Positions 1-7,374 of a DNA stretch of 36,091 nt are shown here, one piece after another. The stretch's first letter is position 1; each line of letters opens with the position of its first letter. The DNA comes from Magnetococcales bacterium. Lineage in GTDB: Bacteria > Pseudomonadota > Magnetococcia > Magnetococcales > JADGBX01. The position numbers and the translations under genes are program-made. The stretch is taken from contig JADGBX010000013.1 of NCBI GenBank assembly GCA_015231265.1, forward strand, positions 1-36,091. The letters run 5' to 3'. Under the pieces are notes generated by a model that was not told the DNA's origin, made no database searches, and saw only the letters and a list, made by a program, of their open reading frames with translations.

Positions 1-127
1 GAGTCCACGTTTTCGCAAAAATATGTGGTTCTGAGTCCACGTTTTCGCAAAAATATGTGGTTCTGAGTCCACGTTTTTTTCAAATATGTGGTTCTGAGTC
101 CACGAAATATGTGGTTCTGAGTCCACG
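1..127 (+). repeat. Left iteron array (direct repeats)
   Basis: Four complete copies of a 23-bp core start at 19, 51, 82 and 105, and a partial copy lies at 1-9. The core begins AAATATGTGG and ends GAGTCCACG. The first two complete copies are followed by the spacer TTTTCGCAA, giving a 32-bp period. The third is followed directly by the fourth without spacer. Each core contains the dyad GTGG-N8-CCAC. Start-to-start spacings of 32, 31 and 23 bp are close to whole helical turns (3, 3 and 2), as expected for iterons bound by an initiator on one face of the DNA. The same core recurs in the same orientation at the right end. The function as a replication origin is inferred. Confidence 0.85.
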
Positions 128-230
128 TTTTTCTATTTAAATACATAAAAATCATACTTTTGTGATTTCCTATCCTTTCTTCTTATCCTTTTAACCCTTT
201 TTTAACCAAAAAGAAAAAGAGCGTTCGAGT
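128..230. other. AT-rich tract, candidate DNA-unwinding element
   Basis: Directly after the last left-hand core comes a strongly AT-rich stretch with T runs on the plus strand, followed by an A-rich purine run around 205-221. On a circular molecule the order is DnaA box, iterons, AT-rich tract, which matches the usual build of an iteron plasmid origin. Melting activity is inferred from composition only. Confidence 0.45.
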
Positions 231-596
231 CCCTTCCATTACAGTACTCACCAAGCGCCTGAGATTCGAAACCGACAACAAATGCATAGATTACACAGAC
301 CGATGAAGGTACACTGTTCGGAGAACTCTCTCAGAAGACAACAGACAACCACGGAAGAAGGGATGAGCAACACAAACGGAAGCACCGTACTGAAAATACA
401 GAGACTGTAGAAGACTAGATTAGATTTAACTATTTTTGACACTATAAATAACAACACACAAACATTTTCATCTACAAACTTAGCCAAATAGAATAAACAA
501 GCATAACTGCCAAATAAAACATAAACTCAACCAACAAAGAAAACACTATAAAAAATTATTTTTCAAAAACACAATTTTACATAAACCATTATCAAT
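231..596. other. Non-coding region between origin and E1 beta gene
   Basis: This AT-rich stretch separates the origin-like region from the stop codon of the minus-strand E1 beta gene. I see no convincing gene, tRNA or hairpin terminator. The only sizeable reading frame (487 down to 248, minus, 79 residues, Cys-rich) has a TTG start and no Shine-Dalgarno sequence. A short tRNA T-loop-like string (GTTCGAGTCC near 223) has no accompanying tRNA. Confidence 0.4.
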
Positions 597-1694
597 TCAA
601 AAAGGTCCAGTAAATGTCTTATACGGCACATCCTTCGGACCATCAGATAGAAAATCTCTAACGATATTAATATTATCAATCGTCTTCCGTGGATCTATCA
701 AATCAAAAACCGCAGAAACAATCGCTTTTGCACCTGGATAACAGTCAGTTGTTAAATAGTGTGATGTTGGAATCGGATGATCTGGAGGGGTTATTCGTAC
801 AGGAGCTTTTTTCAGCATGGAAAAGCCACGTTCAACACTCCGTGCAACAACCTCTGCACTCACACCACACGAGGCCCATCCCGTATCCAGAACAACCAAA
901 TGACCCGTCTCTTTGACAGACGCAAGAACAGGTTCCAAATCGATTGGACGTGCGGAACGCATATCAATAATCGTCACAGCAACACCACACTGTTCCAAGA
1001 TATCTGCTGCCATAACAGCATCAACAACCGTATGTGAAAACGCTGCTATTGTGACACACATCTCCGATACCATCTTTGATTGACGCAATGTCACGGCACG
1101 ATCCAACGACACAGATCCATACTGTTCCGGAACATGATCACGAATTCCATGTAACCAGCGATGCTCAATGAAGAGAACCGGATCATCATCTTCAATGGCC
1201 GCTATCATCATCCCTTTGGCATCGGATGGTGTTGCAGGCATCACCACTTTGAGCCCCGGAATGTGTGCGAAAAGAGCGTGTAAACTCTGTGCATGTTGTG
1301 GCCCTTGCCCCCATCCTCGACCAATCAACATACGTATAACCAATGGAACAGACCCTTGATCGTTGAACATATACCGCCACTTTGCCGCATTGTTAACGAT
1401 CTGATCCATAGACAGGAGGGCAAAATCGATACGCTGATGGATAAGAACGGGACGCAATCCCCCGAGTGCTGCACCGATACAGATACCGGTCATACCATTC
1501 TCAGCCAATGGCATATCCAACACGCGTTCGGCACCAAACCGTTTCTGTAATCCCCGCGTCGTTCCAAAAATCGCATTGGGATCAGGAACACCCTCACCAA
1601 TAATGATAATGCGTTCATCACGCTCCATGGATTGAACAAACGCTTCTCGGATCGCTTCGGCGTAGGTGATGACACGTTGTCCACGTTCAGCCAT
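597..1694 (-). CDS. Thiamine-diphosphate dehydrogenase E1, beta subunit
   Basis: The 365-residue product is a transketolase-like E1 beta subunit of the 2-oxoacid dehydrogenase family (PdhB/AcoB type). Such subunits pair with E1 alpha to form the thiamine-diphosphate site that decarboxylates 2-oxoacids. Recognisable blocks are an N-terminal ITYAEAIREAF, the GEGVPDPNAIFGTTRGL region, PLAENGMTGICIGAALGG, and the C-terminal transketolase domain around VTIIDMRSARPIDLEPV. The frame is open up to 1772, but the ATG at 1694 is preferred. It follows the E1 alpha stop by one base (TGACATG) and has AGGGAG 8 bases upstream. It is the last gene of the long minus-strand operon. No E2 or E3 gene is nearby, so the natural acceptor is unknown and a biosynthetic role in sugar metabolism is possible. 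Confidence 0.88.
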   Translation of the reverse strand: MAERGQRVITYAEAIREAFVQSMERDERIIIIGEGVPDPNAIFGTTRGLQKRFGAERVLDMPLAENGMTGICIGAALGGLRPVLIHQRIDFALLSMDQIVNNAAKWRYMFNDQGSVPLVIRMLIGRGWGQGPQHAQSLHALFAHIPGLKVVMPATPSDAKGMMIAAIEDDDPVLFIEHRWLHGIRDHVPEQYGSVSLDRAVTLRQSKMVSEMCVTIAAFSHTVVDAVMAADILEQCGVAVTIIDMRSARPIDLEPVLASVKETGHLVVLDTGWASCGVSAEVVARSVERGFSMLKKAPVRITPPDHPIPTSHYLTTDCYPGAKAIVSAVFDLIDPRKTIDNINIVRDFLSDGPKDVPYKTFTGPF

Positions 1695-1695
1695 G

Positions 1696-2703
1696 TCACA
1701 CACTCCCTGTCGTTGATCCGTACACATGCTTTCCAGCAGTACGCGGATCGGGTGCTGGACACTGTTTAACATCTATAAACGTTGTCTCAATCTCCTGATC
1801 AATCTCTTTCCGAATACTCTCTAACTGTTCTGAACACCACTGGTGATTCCCTTGCAACAGGGACTCCATACGTTGGACAGGGCATCGTGTTTTCCAGGCA
1901 GCCAGCTCTCCCGGTTTTCGATAGCCAAGATGGTCATCATTCTGATAACCGACATGGCCCAACCAACGAAAAGTCTGCCACTCCATAAACTGGGGAATAG
2001 ATTCTTCCCGTGCCCGACGAACCGCTTCTGCTGCTGCTGTATGCACGTGGAGAATATCGTTGCCATCTCCAGCGACCGTCTCCAAACCATGTGCACGGGC
2101 AATATCGACGATAGCACGCTTTGGTTGACGCTCTTCCAGACCTGTAAATACCGAGTAGGCATTATTTTCACAAACAAACAGGACCGGCAGCGACTTGAGA
2201 ACAGCATAGTTCATCGACTCATGAAGAACCCCTTCTTCAAAACAGCCATCACCAAAAAAAACCACAGACACTCTATTTTTCTTCAATGTTTTAAAAGCGA
2301 ATGCCATACCAACTGCCAGAGGAACCGTACCACCGACAATCGGTACGGATCCCATGAATCCAGCAGACTTATCAATCAGATGCATAGAACCACCCCGACC
2401 ACCACAACAGCCGCTCTCCTTGCCATACATATCGGCAATCATTCCCTGTAGGGAACCTCCTTTAGCCAGATAGTGACCATGAGCACGATGGTTACTAAAA
2501 ACAGCATCGGTAGAGGCAAGATGATCGCACACACCAACAGCTATCGCTTCCTGACCGGTATAGAGATGCATGGGACAACGCATCTCTTGCTCCGGATAGC
2601 GCTCTGCCAAAGCCTCCTCCACCATACGAATACGCAACATGGAACGATAAAGGCGTTCAAGAGTTGATAGATGTATCTCCTGCGTACCGTTTTCGTTCAT
2701 CAT
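1696..2703 (-). CDS. Thiamine-diphosphate dehydrogenase E1, alpha subunit
   Basis: This is an E1 alpha subunit (PdhA/AcoA type). It has the family's RAHGHYLAKGG segment, a CCGGRGGSMH loop and the thiamine-diphosphate/Mg motif GDGCFEEGVLHESMNYA followed by CENNAYSVFT. From the ATG at 2703 the product is 335 residues, a normal length. That start lies 2 bases after the stop of the upstream gene and has AGAGGA 6 bases before it. A longer frame to 2757 would overlap the upstream gene. It is translationally coupled to E1 beta. The cofactor assignment is firm at family level. The substrate is unknown, because the expected E2/E3 partners are missing and the neighbours are glycan genes. Confidence 0.88.
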   Translation of the reverse strand: MMNENGTQEIHLSTLERLYRSMLRIRMVEEALAERYPEQEMRCPMHLYTGQEAIAVGVCDHLASTDAVFSNHRAHGHYLAKGGSLQGMIADMYGKESGCCGGRGGSMHLIDKSAGFMGSVPIVGGTVPLAVGMAFAFKTLKKNRVSVVFFGDGCFEEGVLHESMNYAVLKSLPVLFVCENNAYSVFTGLEERQPKRAIVDIARAHGLETVAGDGNDILHVHTAAAEAVRRAREESIPQFMEWQTFRWLGHVGYQNDDHLGYRKPGELAAWKTRCPVQRMESLLQGNHQWCSEQLESIRKEIDQEIETTFIDVKQCPAPDPRTAGKHVYGSTTGSV

Positions 2704-2705
2704 CT

Positions 2706-4691
2706 CTATTCCTCTTCTCGCTCTGGCCACGATCGTACAGGTACCTGATAGATCCACCGGTTGAGATCGCTCATTTTACCGTGAGGCCCGAGAACATAAT
2801 GGTTGATGAACCGTTCCCGTTTTCCAGCCATGGTATGCCATTGCTCTCTTATCGTTTCAATGGGTTGACTCAATACCGATCGGAGCTCTTCCTTCCAGGA
2901 GTCGTCACGTGTATCGATATAAAAAAGAGCGTCTTTCATAGCATCGGCGACTTCAGCAACCAGTGGACTCATTTCGAGATCAATGTAAACGATAGGAATG
3001 TCCGTTGCCATCACCCAGTTCATGGTGCTGGTCGCATGGTCAAGAACGAGAATATCAGCGGCATATCTGGAGTAGGTGAGTTGGGGATAATCTTGAATGG
3101 ATACGCCATCTGGTAATTCAATCTCCATCAGTGGATCACGGCGATTCAGATAGAGCTTCTTTTGATTCAGTTCCCACAACCCCTTACGATGATTCTTGAT
3201 CACGCACTCCATGGGAAGGTGCGCAAAAACCTCATCGATGATCTCTCGTATCACACGCCAATAGGGCATGTTGAACACATCGAGAGGAAAAACATGATAA
3301 TCCTTGAAGTGGGTTGGGGCGTAGAGAAGAAGCGTTTGCTCCGAAGAGAGATTCCAGATACGGCGGCACATACGTCGTGCCAAACTGGGAAACGGAGCCG
3401 ACAAGCTTTTACGCATACCATGAACGTGATGAAAGATGTCAGGATCAGGCGCAACTCTGCGATAAAAATTTTGCTCATGCTCCTGATAGAAAACCGACCC
3501 ATCAGTAAACATCAATGAGAAGAATGGAAGAGTCAAATAATAGATGTCCAGAAGCCCCGTACTGCCATGTTGCATGGTAACGACAGGGACACCCATCTCT
3601 CGAAATCTATTAGAGAGAATGATATCAATCGGATGGCCAAGATTGTTGGTCAGCAAGCAACTCTTCTTGTAGTTGGAATGAATGGCTTCATAATCAGGAA
3701 TCTGCGTATCGATTGTTGCACAGAGAGGAAGAATATATCCATTAATGTAACGACTGACTCTATTTGCGGCCACAGAGAGCGGTACCGTCCAGTCCGGATA
3801 TGGGTTCAGAGTCGTTAGTTTCTCCTCAAGAGGAGAGGGATCTTCTGGAGGGTTCGTATCCAGCTGTTTTGGAATAGGCGTGATCCATGTGATGCCTATT
3901 CCACGCAACCAATTATGTAGAGCACATTGAAGAACCAAACCATTTTCGACGAAAACAAAGAGATGTCTATCCTTGCGTAATCGGTTGTGCAGAGTGCGAA
4001 TAGAAGGATGCTGCGTTACCCGGTGCAGAAACAGATGGACAATCCTATGGGCACGAACGGCCGAAAATTTCAGGATGACGTAGCGCAGAATATTACGCAG
4101 AGATGGACGTTCATGCGGTTCATGACCAATGGCACCGTTCTCTTTGTCAAGTGAGAGAGGAACAGCGACAATGGCAGGAATACTCTCTTGAGCACGCTGC
4201 GCAATAATGCCGAAGTAGTTGATTTTTGGGCCAGTTACCCGTGTCTTTGAGAGATCATTGTTCTCCGTATCTTCAAGATAGGGAACGTAAAGCGTCATCC
4301 CGGTCGCATCCACCGCTTTTTTTAAGAGAAAGAAGTGGTAAAGCATGGAGAAAACGGTTGCCGGGAGATAGAGATAGAGACCTCTTCCAATATGGTGTTC
4401 GCCAGAACTTCTTCGACACTCCCGATCGATCATACTGCGCCAACGGTGAATCAGAGGAATCGACTTTTCTCCAATTGCGTTGGCCTCTTCGACGGAGACA
4501 AATGAGGAGAGATCGATAACGGTGTAGTGGTGGCGTAGTGCTTCGTAGACTCCAGGGGTCTCTGTCAAGATCGTTTTGACATCCCGATAGGTGTCGGACG
4601 CTTTCCACGCACACCAGGTTGGCCAATCCTTGATGACGACTGCACAGTTGTTGTGAGTATGGGACGTCGAAGCCTGTCCATCCTGATCCAT
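2706..4691 (-). CDS. Large GT-B-like surface carbohydrate protein
   Basis: This 661-residue protein has no signal peptide or clear membrane span. I do not recognise a precise family. The C-terminal half looks like a GT-B-fold transferase of the CDP-glycerol-transferase/capsule-processing kind. It has a VTMQHGSTG segment, then LLLYAPTHFKDYHVFP, VIKNHRKGLW, and ADILVLDHATSTMNW, the last resembling the D-x-S/T-S loop of such enzymes. The N-terminal ~300 residues are not recognisable. The ATG at 4691 has GGAG 5 bases upstream. It lies in the minus-strand operon, 116 bp after the histidine kinase and 2 bp before E1 alpha, which supports a role in glycan assembly. The donor and acceptor cannot be deduced. 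Confidence 0.6.
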   Translation of the reverse strand: MDQDGQASTSHTHNNCAVVIKDWPTWCAWKASDTYRDVKTILTETPGVYEALRHHYTVIDLSSFVSVEEANAIGEKSIPLIHRWRSMIDRECRRSSGEHHIGRGLYLYLPATVFSMLYHFFLLKKAVDATGMTLYVPYLEDTENNDLSKTRVTGPKINYFGIIAQRAQESIPAIVAVPLSLDKENGAIGHEPHERPSLRNILRYVILKFSAVRAHRIVHLFLHRVTQHPSIRTLHNRLRKDRHLFVFVENGLVLQCALHNWLRGIGITWITPIPKQLDTNPPEDPSPLEEKLTTLNPYPDWTVPLSVAANRVSRYINGYILPLCATIDTQIPDYEAIHSNYKKSCLLTNNLGHPIDIILSNRFREMGVPVVTMQHGSTGLLDIYYLTLPFFSLMFTDGSVFYQEHEQNFYRRVAPDPDIFHHVHGMRKSLSAPFPSLARRMCRRIWNLSSEQTLLLYAPTHFKDYHVFPLDVFNMPYWRVIREIIDEVFAHLPMECVIKNHRKGLWELNQKKLYLNRRDPLMEIELPDGVSIQDYPQLTYSRYAADILVLDHATSTMNWVMATDIPIVYIDLEMSPLVAEVADAMKDALFYIDTRDDSWKEELRSVLSQPIETIREQWHTMAGKRERFINHYVLGPHGKMSDLNRWIYQVPVRSWPEREEE

Positions 4692-4807
4692 CGACTATTC
4701 TCCACTACACCCGTTACCGGCAGGGTACGTATCCATTGCCAGTGGTACGTCATGCGCATTGTTACGGATTGGTAAGAGCTGAAAAGGGTGTTGAGCAGTG
4801 GTGTGTA

Positions 4808-6604
4808 TTACACCTTTGGCAAGGTAAACCAGAATTTTGAACCACTTGGTTGGGCTGATTCCACACCAACATCTCCGTTCATGTTCTGAACCAGACGTTT
4901 GACGATCGGGAGACCAAGACCCGTACTACCAACTTCTTGCGAGCGTCCAGGATTCACCCTGTAGAACCGTTCAAAGAGGCGCGGATGGTGTTTTGGATCA
5001 ATTCCGACTCCGTTATCCTCCACTTCAATCTTCCACTCCTGCTCCTCTTTGAGCGCCCGAATGACGATACGACCTCCGGCCGGGGTGTATTTCGTGGCGT
5101 TGTCGAGAAGATTGATCAGCACCTGTTCCAAGGCACCGATATCTGCAAAGGAGAGGACCTCTTCATCAACGTTGTTAACCAGTACAATTCCCTTCTCCAT
5201 GGCAAACGGCTTCATCGCTTCCAACACACGATTGACAATGATCTGTGCATCAACCTTCTCTACTCGCAGATTGAAGCGTCCAGCTTCCAGGCGCGATAGA
5301 TCGAGCAGATCGGTGATGATACGAGACAAGCGCAGCGCATGCCGCTCAATTGCTTGCATCAATGTTTTTGTAAATCTGGCATCCTCCATGCCACTATCCA
5401 TCAATGTTTCGACATTGGCCAAAATGATACTGACCGGTGTCCGCAATTCGTGGGATACATTCGCTACGAAATCTCGTCGTACCTCCTCCTGCCTGTGGAG
5501 CTCCGTGATATCTCGCAGAACGATGACACAACACCCTTCCTGGGTTCGTGTCGGTGTTCTCTGGACAAAGAAGCGGCGGACAACTTTTCCGGGATAGTCG
5601 ATTTCAACGGCTGTCGTCGACTGGGCAATGGTGGCCAGCTTCAGGAAAGCTTCTTCGGAGAGTATCTCTTCAAGCTTTCTGCCTTTGGGGCGGGATGGCA
5701 GGCCGAGGAGATCAACTGCCGAGCTATTGACCAGTGTAATCTCTTTTTCACGGGAGAGGGCGATGACACCTTCACTCATGCTCTCAAGCACGGTTTCCAT
5801 GCGGTCGCGCTCTTCTGTCAAGGTATCAACCGACTGCTCAAGCTCACCGACAAGACGGTTGAATGAGCCGGCCAAACCACCGATCTCATCTCGAGAGTAG
5901 ACACCCGTAATACGGCTTTTATGCGGTTTATCCACCGTCTGTTTCACATGATGGACAACGGTACGCAGAGACTTGGTGGCAAAATGGGCATTCAGCCCAC
6001 TGGTTGAAATGGCAGCTGTCAGAGCAAAGAGTCCCGCCAACATCAGCAGCCAGAGCAGACGTACCTTTGCTTCTTCAACATCCTGCAGGCTCATGGCAAC
6101 ACGCACATACCCCATGCTGCCATCTGTTCGCTGAAAGGGGACGGCAACGAAAAGCATCGTGGTCTTCAGTGTCGTCGAGTAGCGTTTCGACTGGCCGATG
6201 CCCAGACGTTTGGCCTCCAGAATTTCCGCACGTGTGCCGTGGTTTTCCACCAGCATGATTTCAACCACACTCAGACGGGAATCCCCAAGAACCTTGCCAT
6301 CGTCGGCAATTACCGTGACCCGTGCGGACATGGCGCGTCCAAGACGGTCTGACAGGGGGTCATACAGGGCAATACTCGGCTCACCAGGCACCGCCTGCAG
6401 TGTGACGCGTACAGATTTGGCATGTCTGAACAGTTCGGACGCAATCCGAGACTCTAACCACCCGCCTAGAGCGTATTCAAGGTAGGTTCCGGCAATGATA
6501 ACGACACCGAGGATCAGTGTCAGAGAGAGAAGAAACAGCTTTCCACGTACACCCAATCGCATCCGTGACATGGCATGACATCCCCGTGAGATGCGGTTGA
6601 ACAT
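4808..6604 (-). CDS. PhoR-like sensor histidine kinase
   Basis: This is an inner-membrane sensor kinase of up to 598 residues. A membrane segment at ~22-40 and a second at ~183-202 bracket a periplasmic sensor of about 140 residues. HAMP (~203-260), PAS (~268-365), HisKA and HATPase_c domains follow. The phospho-acceptor is His385 in FVANVSHELRTP. The N box (NLLDNATKYTP), G1 (DNGVGID), F (LFERFYR) and G2 (STGLGL) motifs are intact, so it should be active. Start choice is open. The ATG at 6571 (residue 12) has GGGGA upstream and may be the true start. It sits 60-93 bp after the response regulator, so the two form a pair. The signal is unknown. Confidence 0.92.
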   Translation of the reverse strand: MFNRISRGCHAMSRMRLGVRGKLFLLSLTLILGVVIIAGTYLEYALGGWLESRIASELFRHAKSVRVTLQAVPGEPSIALYDPLSDRLGRAMSARVTVIADDGKVLGDSRLSVVEIMLVENHGTRAEILEAKRLGIGQSKRYSTTLKTTMLFVAVPFQRTDGSMGYVRVAMSLQDVEEAKVRLLWLLMLAGLFALTAAISTSGLNAHFATKSLRTVVHHVKQTVDKPHKSRITGVYSRDEIGGLAGSFNRLVGELEQSVDTLTEERDRMETVLESMSEGVIALSREKEITLVNSSAVDLLGLPSRPKGRKLEEILSEEAFLKLATIAQSTTAVEIDYPGKVVRRFFVQRTPTRTQEGCCVIVLRDITELHRQEEVRRDFVANVSHELRTPVSIILANVETLMDSGMEDARFTKTLMQAIERHALRLSRIITDLLDLSRLEAGRFNLRVEKVDAQIIVNRVLEAMKPFAMEKGIVLVNNVDEEVLSFADIGALEQVLINLLDNATKYTPAGGRIVIRALKEEQEWKIEVEDNGVGIDPKHHPRLFERFYRVNPGRSQEVGSTGLGLPIVKRLVQNMNGDVGVESAQPSGSKFWFTLPKV

Positions 6605-6664
6605 TCATGAGTCAACGCAATAGATGAAAAGAGGGAGAGGAGCCTTTCCATTGATCGTGACATC

Positions 6665-7363
6665 CTACTCCGGTGCATCTTTGAACCGGTAGCCAACGCC
6701 ACGGATCGTTTCGATATATTTGCCGGCTGATCCCAACTTCTCCCGTAGACGTTTGACGTGTGCGTCAACAGTTCTGGTTTGTACGACAAAAGCATTGACG
6801 CCCCATACATCATTCAACAGGGCGTCTCGGCTCTGTACCTGCCCTTTGCGTTTCAGAAATGTTGCCAGCATTCGAAACTCGATGGCCGTCAGGAAGATCT
6901 CCTGTTCACTGATCCAGACACGGTGACCGTTGAGATCCACCTTCAGGGTCCCGAAGACGAGTATCGCCATATCCGGCTTTTGGCCGGGTTTTGTACGGCG
7001 CAGAATCGCACGGATACGCAGAAGAAGTTCACGGATCTTGAAGGGTTTGACGACATAGTCATCGGCACCAGCTTCAAAACCAACCACCTTGTCGATCTCT
7101 TCCCCGCGCGCCGTAAGCATCAGAATGGGGATGTCCTGTGTGCGTTCGTTTTCGCGCAAGCGCCGACACACTTCGATTCCGGAGATTCCAGGCAGCATCA
7201 GGTCGAGGGCAACCAGATCGGGTGGTGGCGTCTGCATGGCTAATTGCAACCCTTTTTCACCATCCAACGCGGAGAGCGTTCGATACCCCTCCCGTTTGAG
7301 GTTGAACTCCAGTGTAGTCACAAGGTCTTCTTCATCTTCAATGATTAAAACCAGATCCGACAT
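6665..7363 (-). CDS. PhoB/OmpR-family response regulator
   Basis: This is a DNA-binding response regulator of 232 residues. The receiver domain has acidic residues 9-11, the phospho-acceptor Asp54 in VALDLMLPG, a Thr in LMLTARGEE and the conserved Lys in VVKPF. The C-terminal OmpR-type winged helix ends with the typical RTVDAHVKRLREKLG and IRGVGYRF motifs. The frame opens with a TTG at 7378 that overlaps the amidotransferase stop. The ATG at 7363 is preferred because GGTGAG lies just upstream. It is paired with the kinase downstream and co-transcribed with glycan genes, so it may autoregulate this operon. Its target sites cannot be identified here. Confidence 0.93.
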   Translation of the reverse strand: MSDLVLIIEDEEDLVTTLEFNLKREGYRTLSALDGEKGLQLAMQTPPPDLVALDLMLPGISGIEVCRRLRENERTQDIPILMLTARGEEIDKVVGFEAGADDYVVKPFKIRELLLRIRAILRRTKPGQKPDMAILVFGTLKVDLNGHRVWISEQEIFLTAIEFRMLATFLKRKGQVQSRDALLNDVWGVNAFVVQTRTVDAHVKRLREKLGSAGKYIETIRGVGYRFKDAPE

Positions 7364-7374
7364 GATCTCACCGT

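Noticed and set aside
1-127. Reading the end repeats as a CRISPR array.
   Set aside because: The units are direct cores with near-identical or absent spacers, and no cas genes are present. Iterons fit better.
222-245. tRNA T-arm-like string GTTCGAGTCC, which could mark a tRNA attachment site.
   Set aside because: No acceptor, D or anticodon arms can be folded around it and the T-stem pairs poorly. I regard it as coincidence.
248-487. Minus-strand frame for a 79-residue, Cys-rich hydrophobic peptide next to the left iterons.
   Set aside because: It starts with TTG, has no Shine-Dalgarno sequence, lies in AT-rich non-coding sequence and resembles no family I know.
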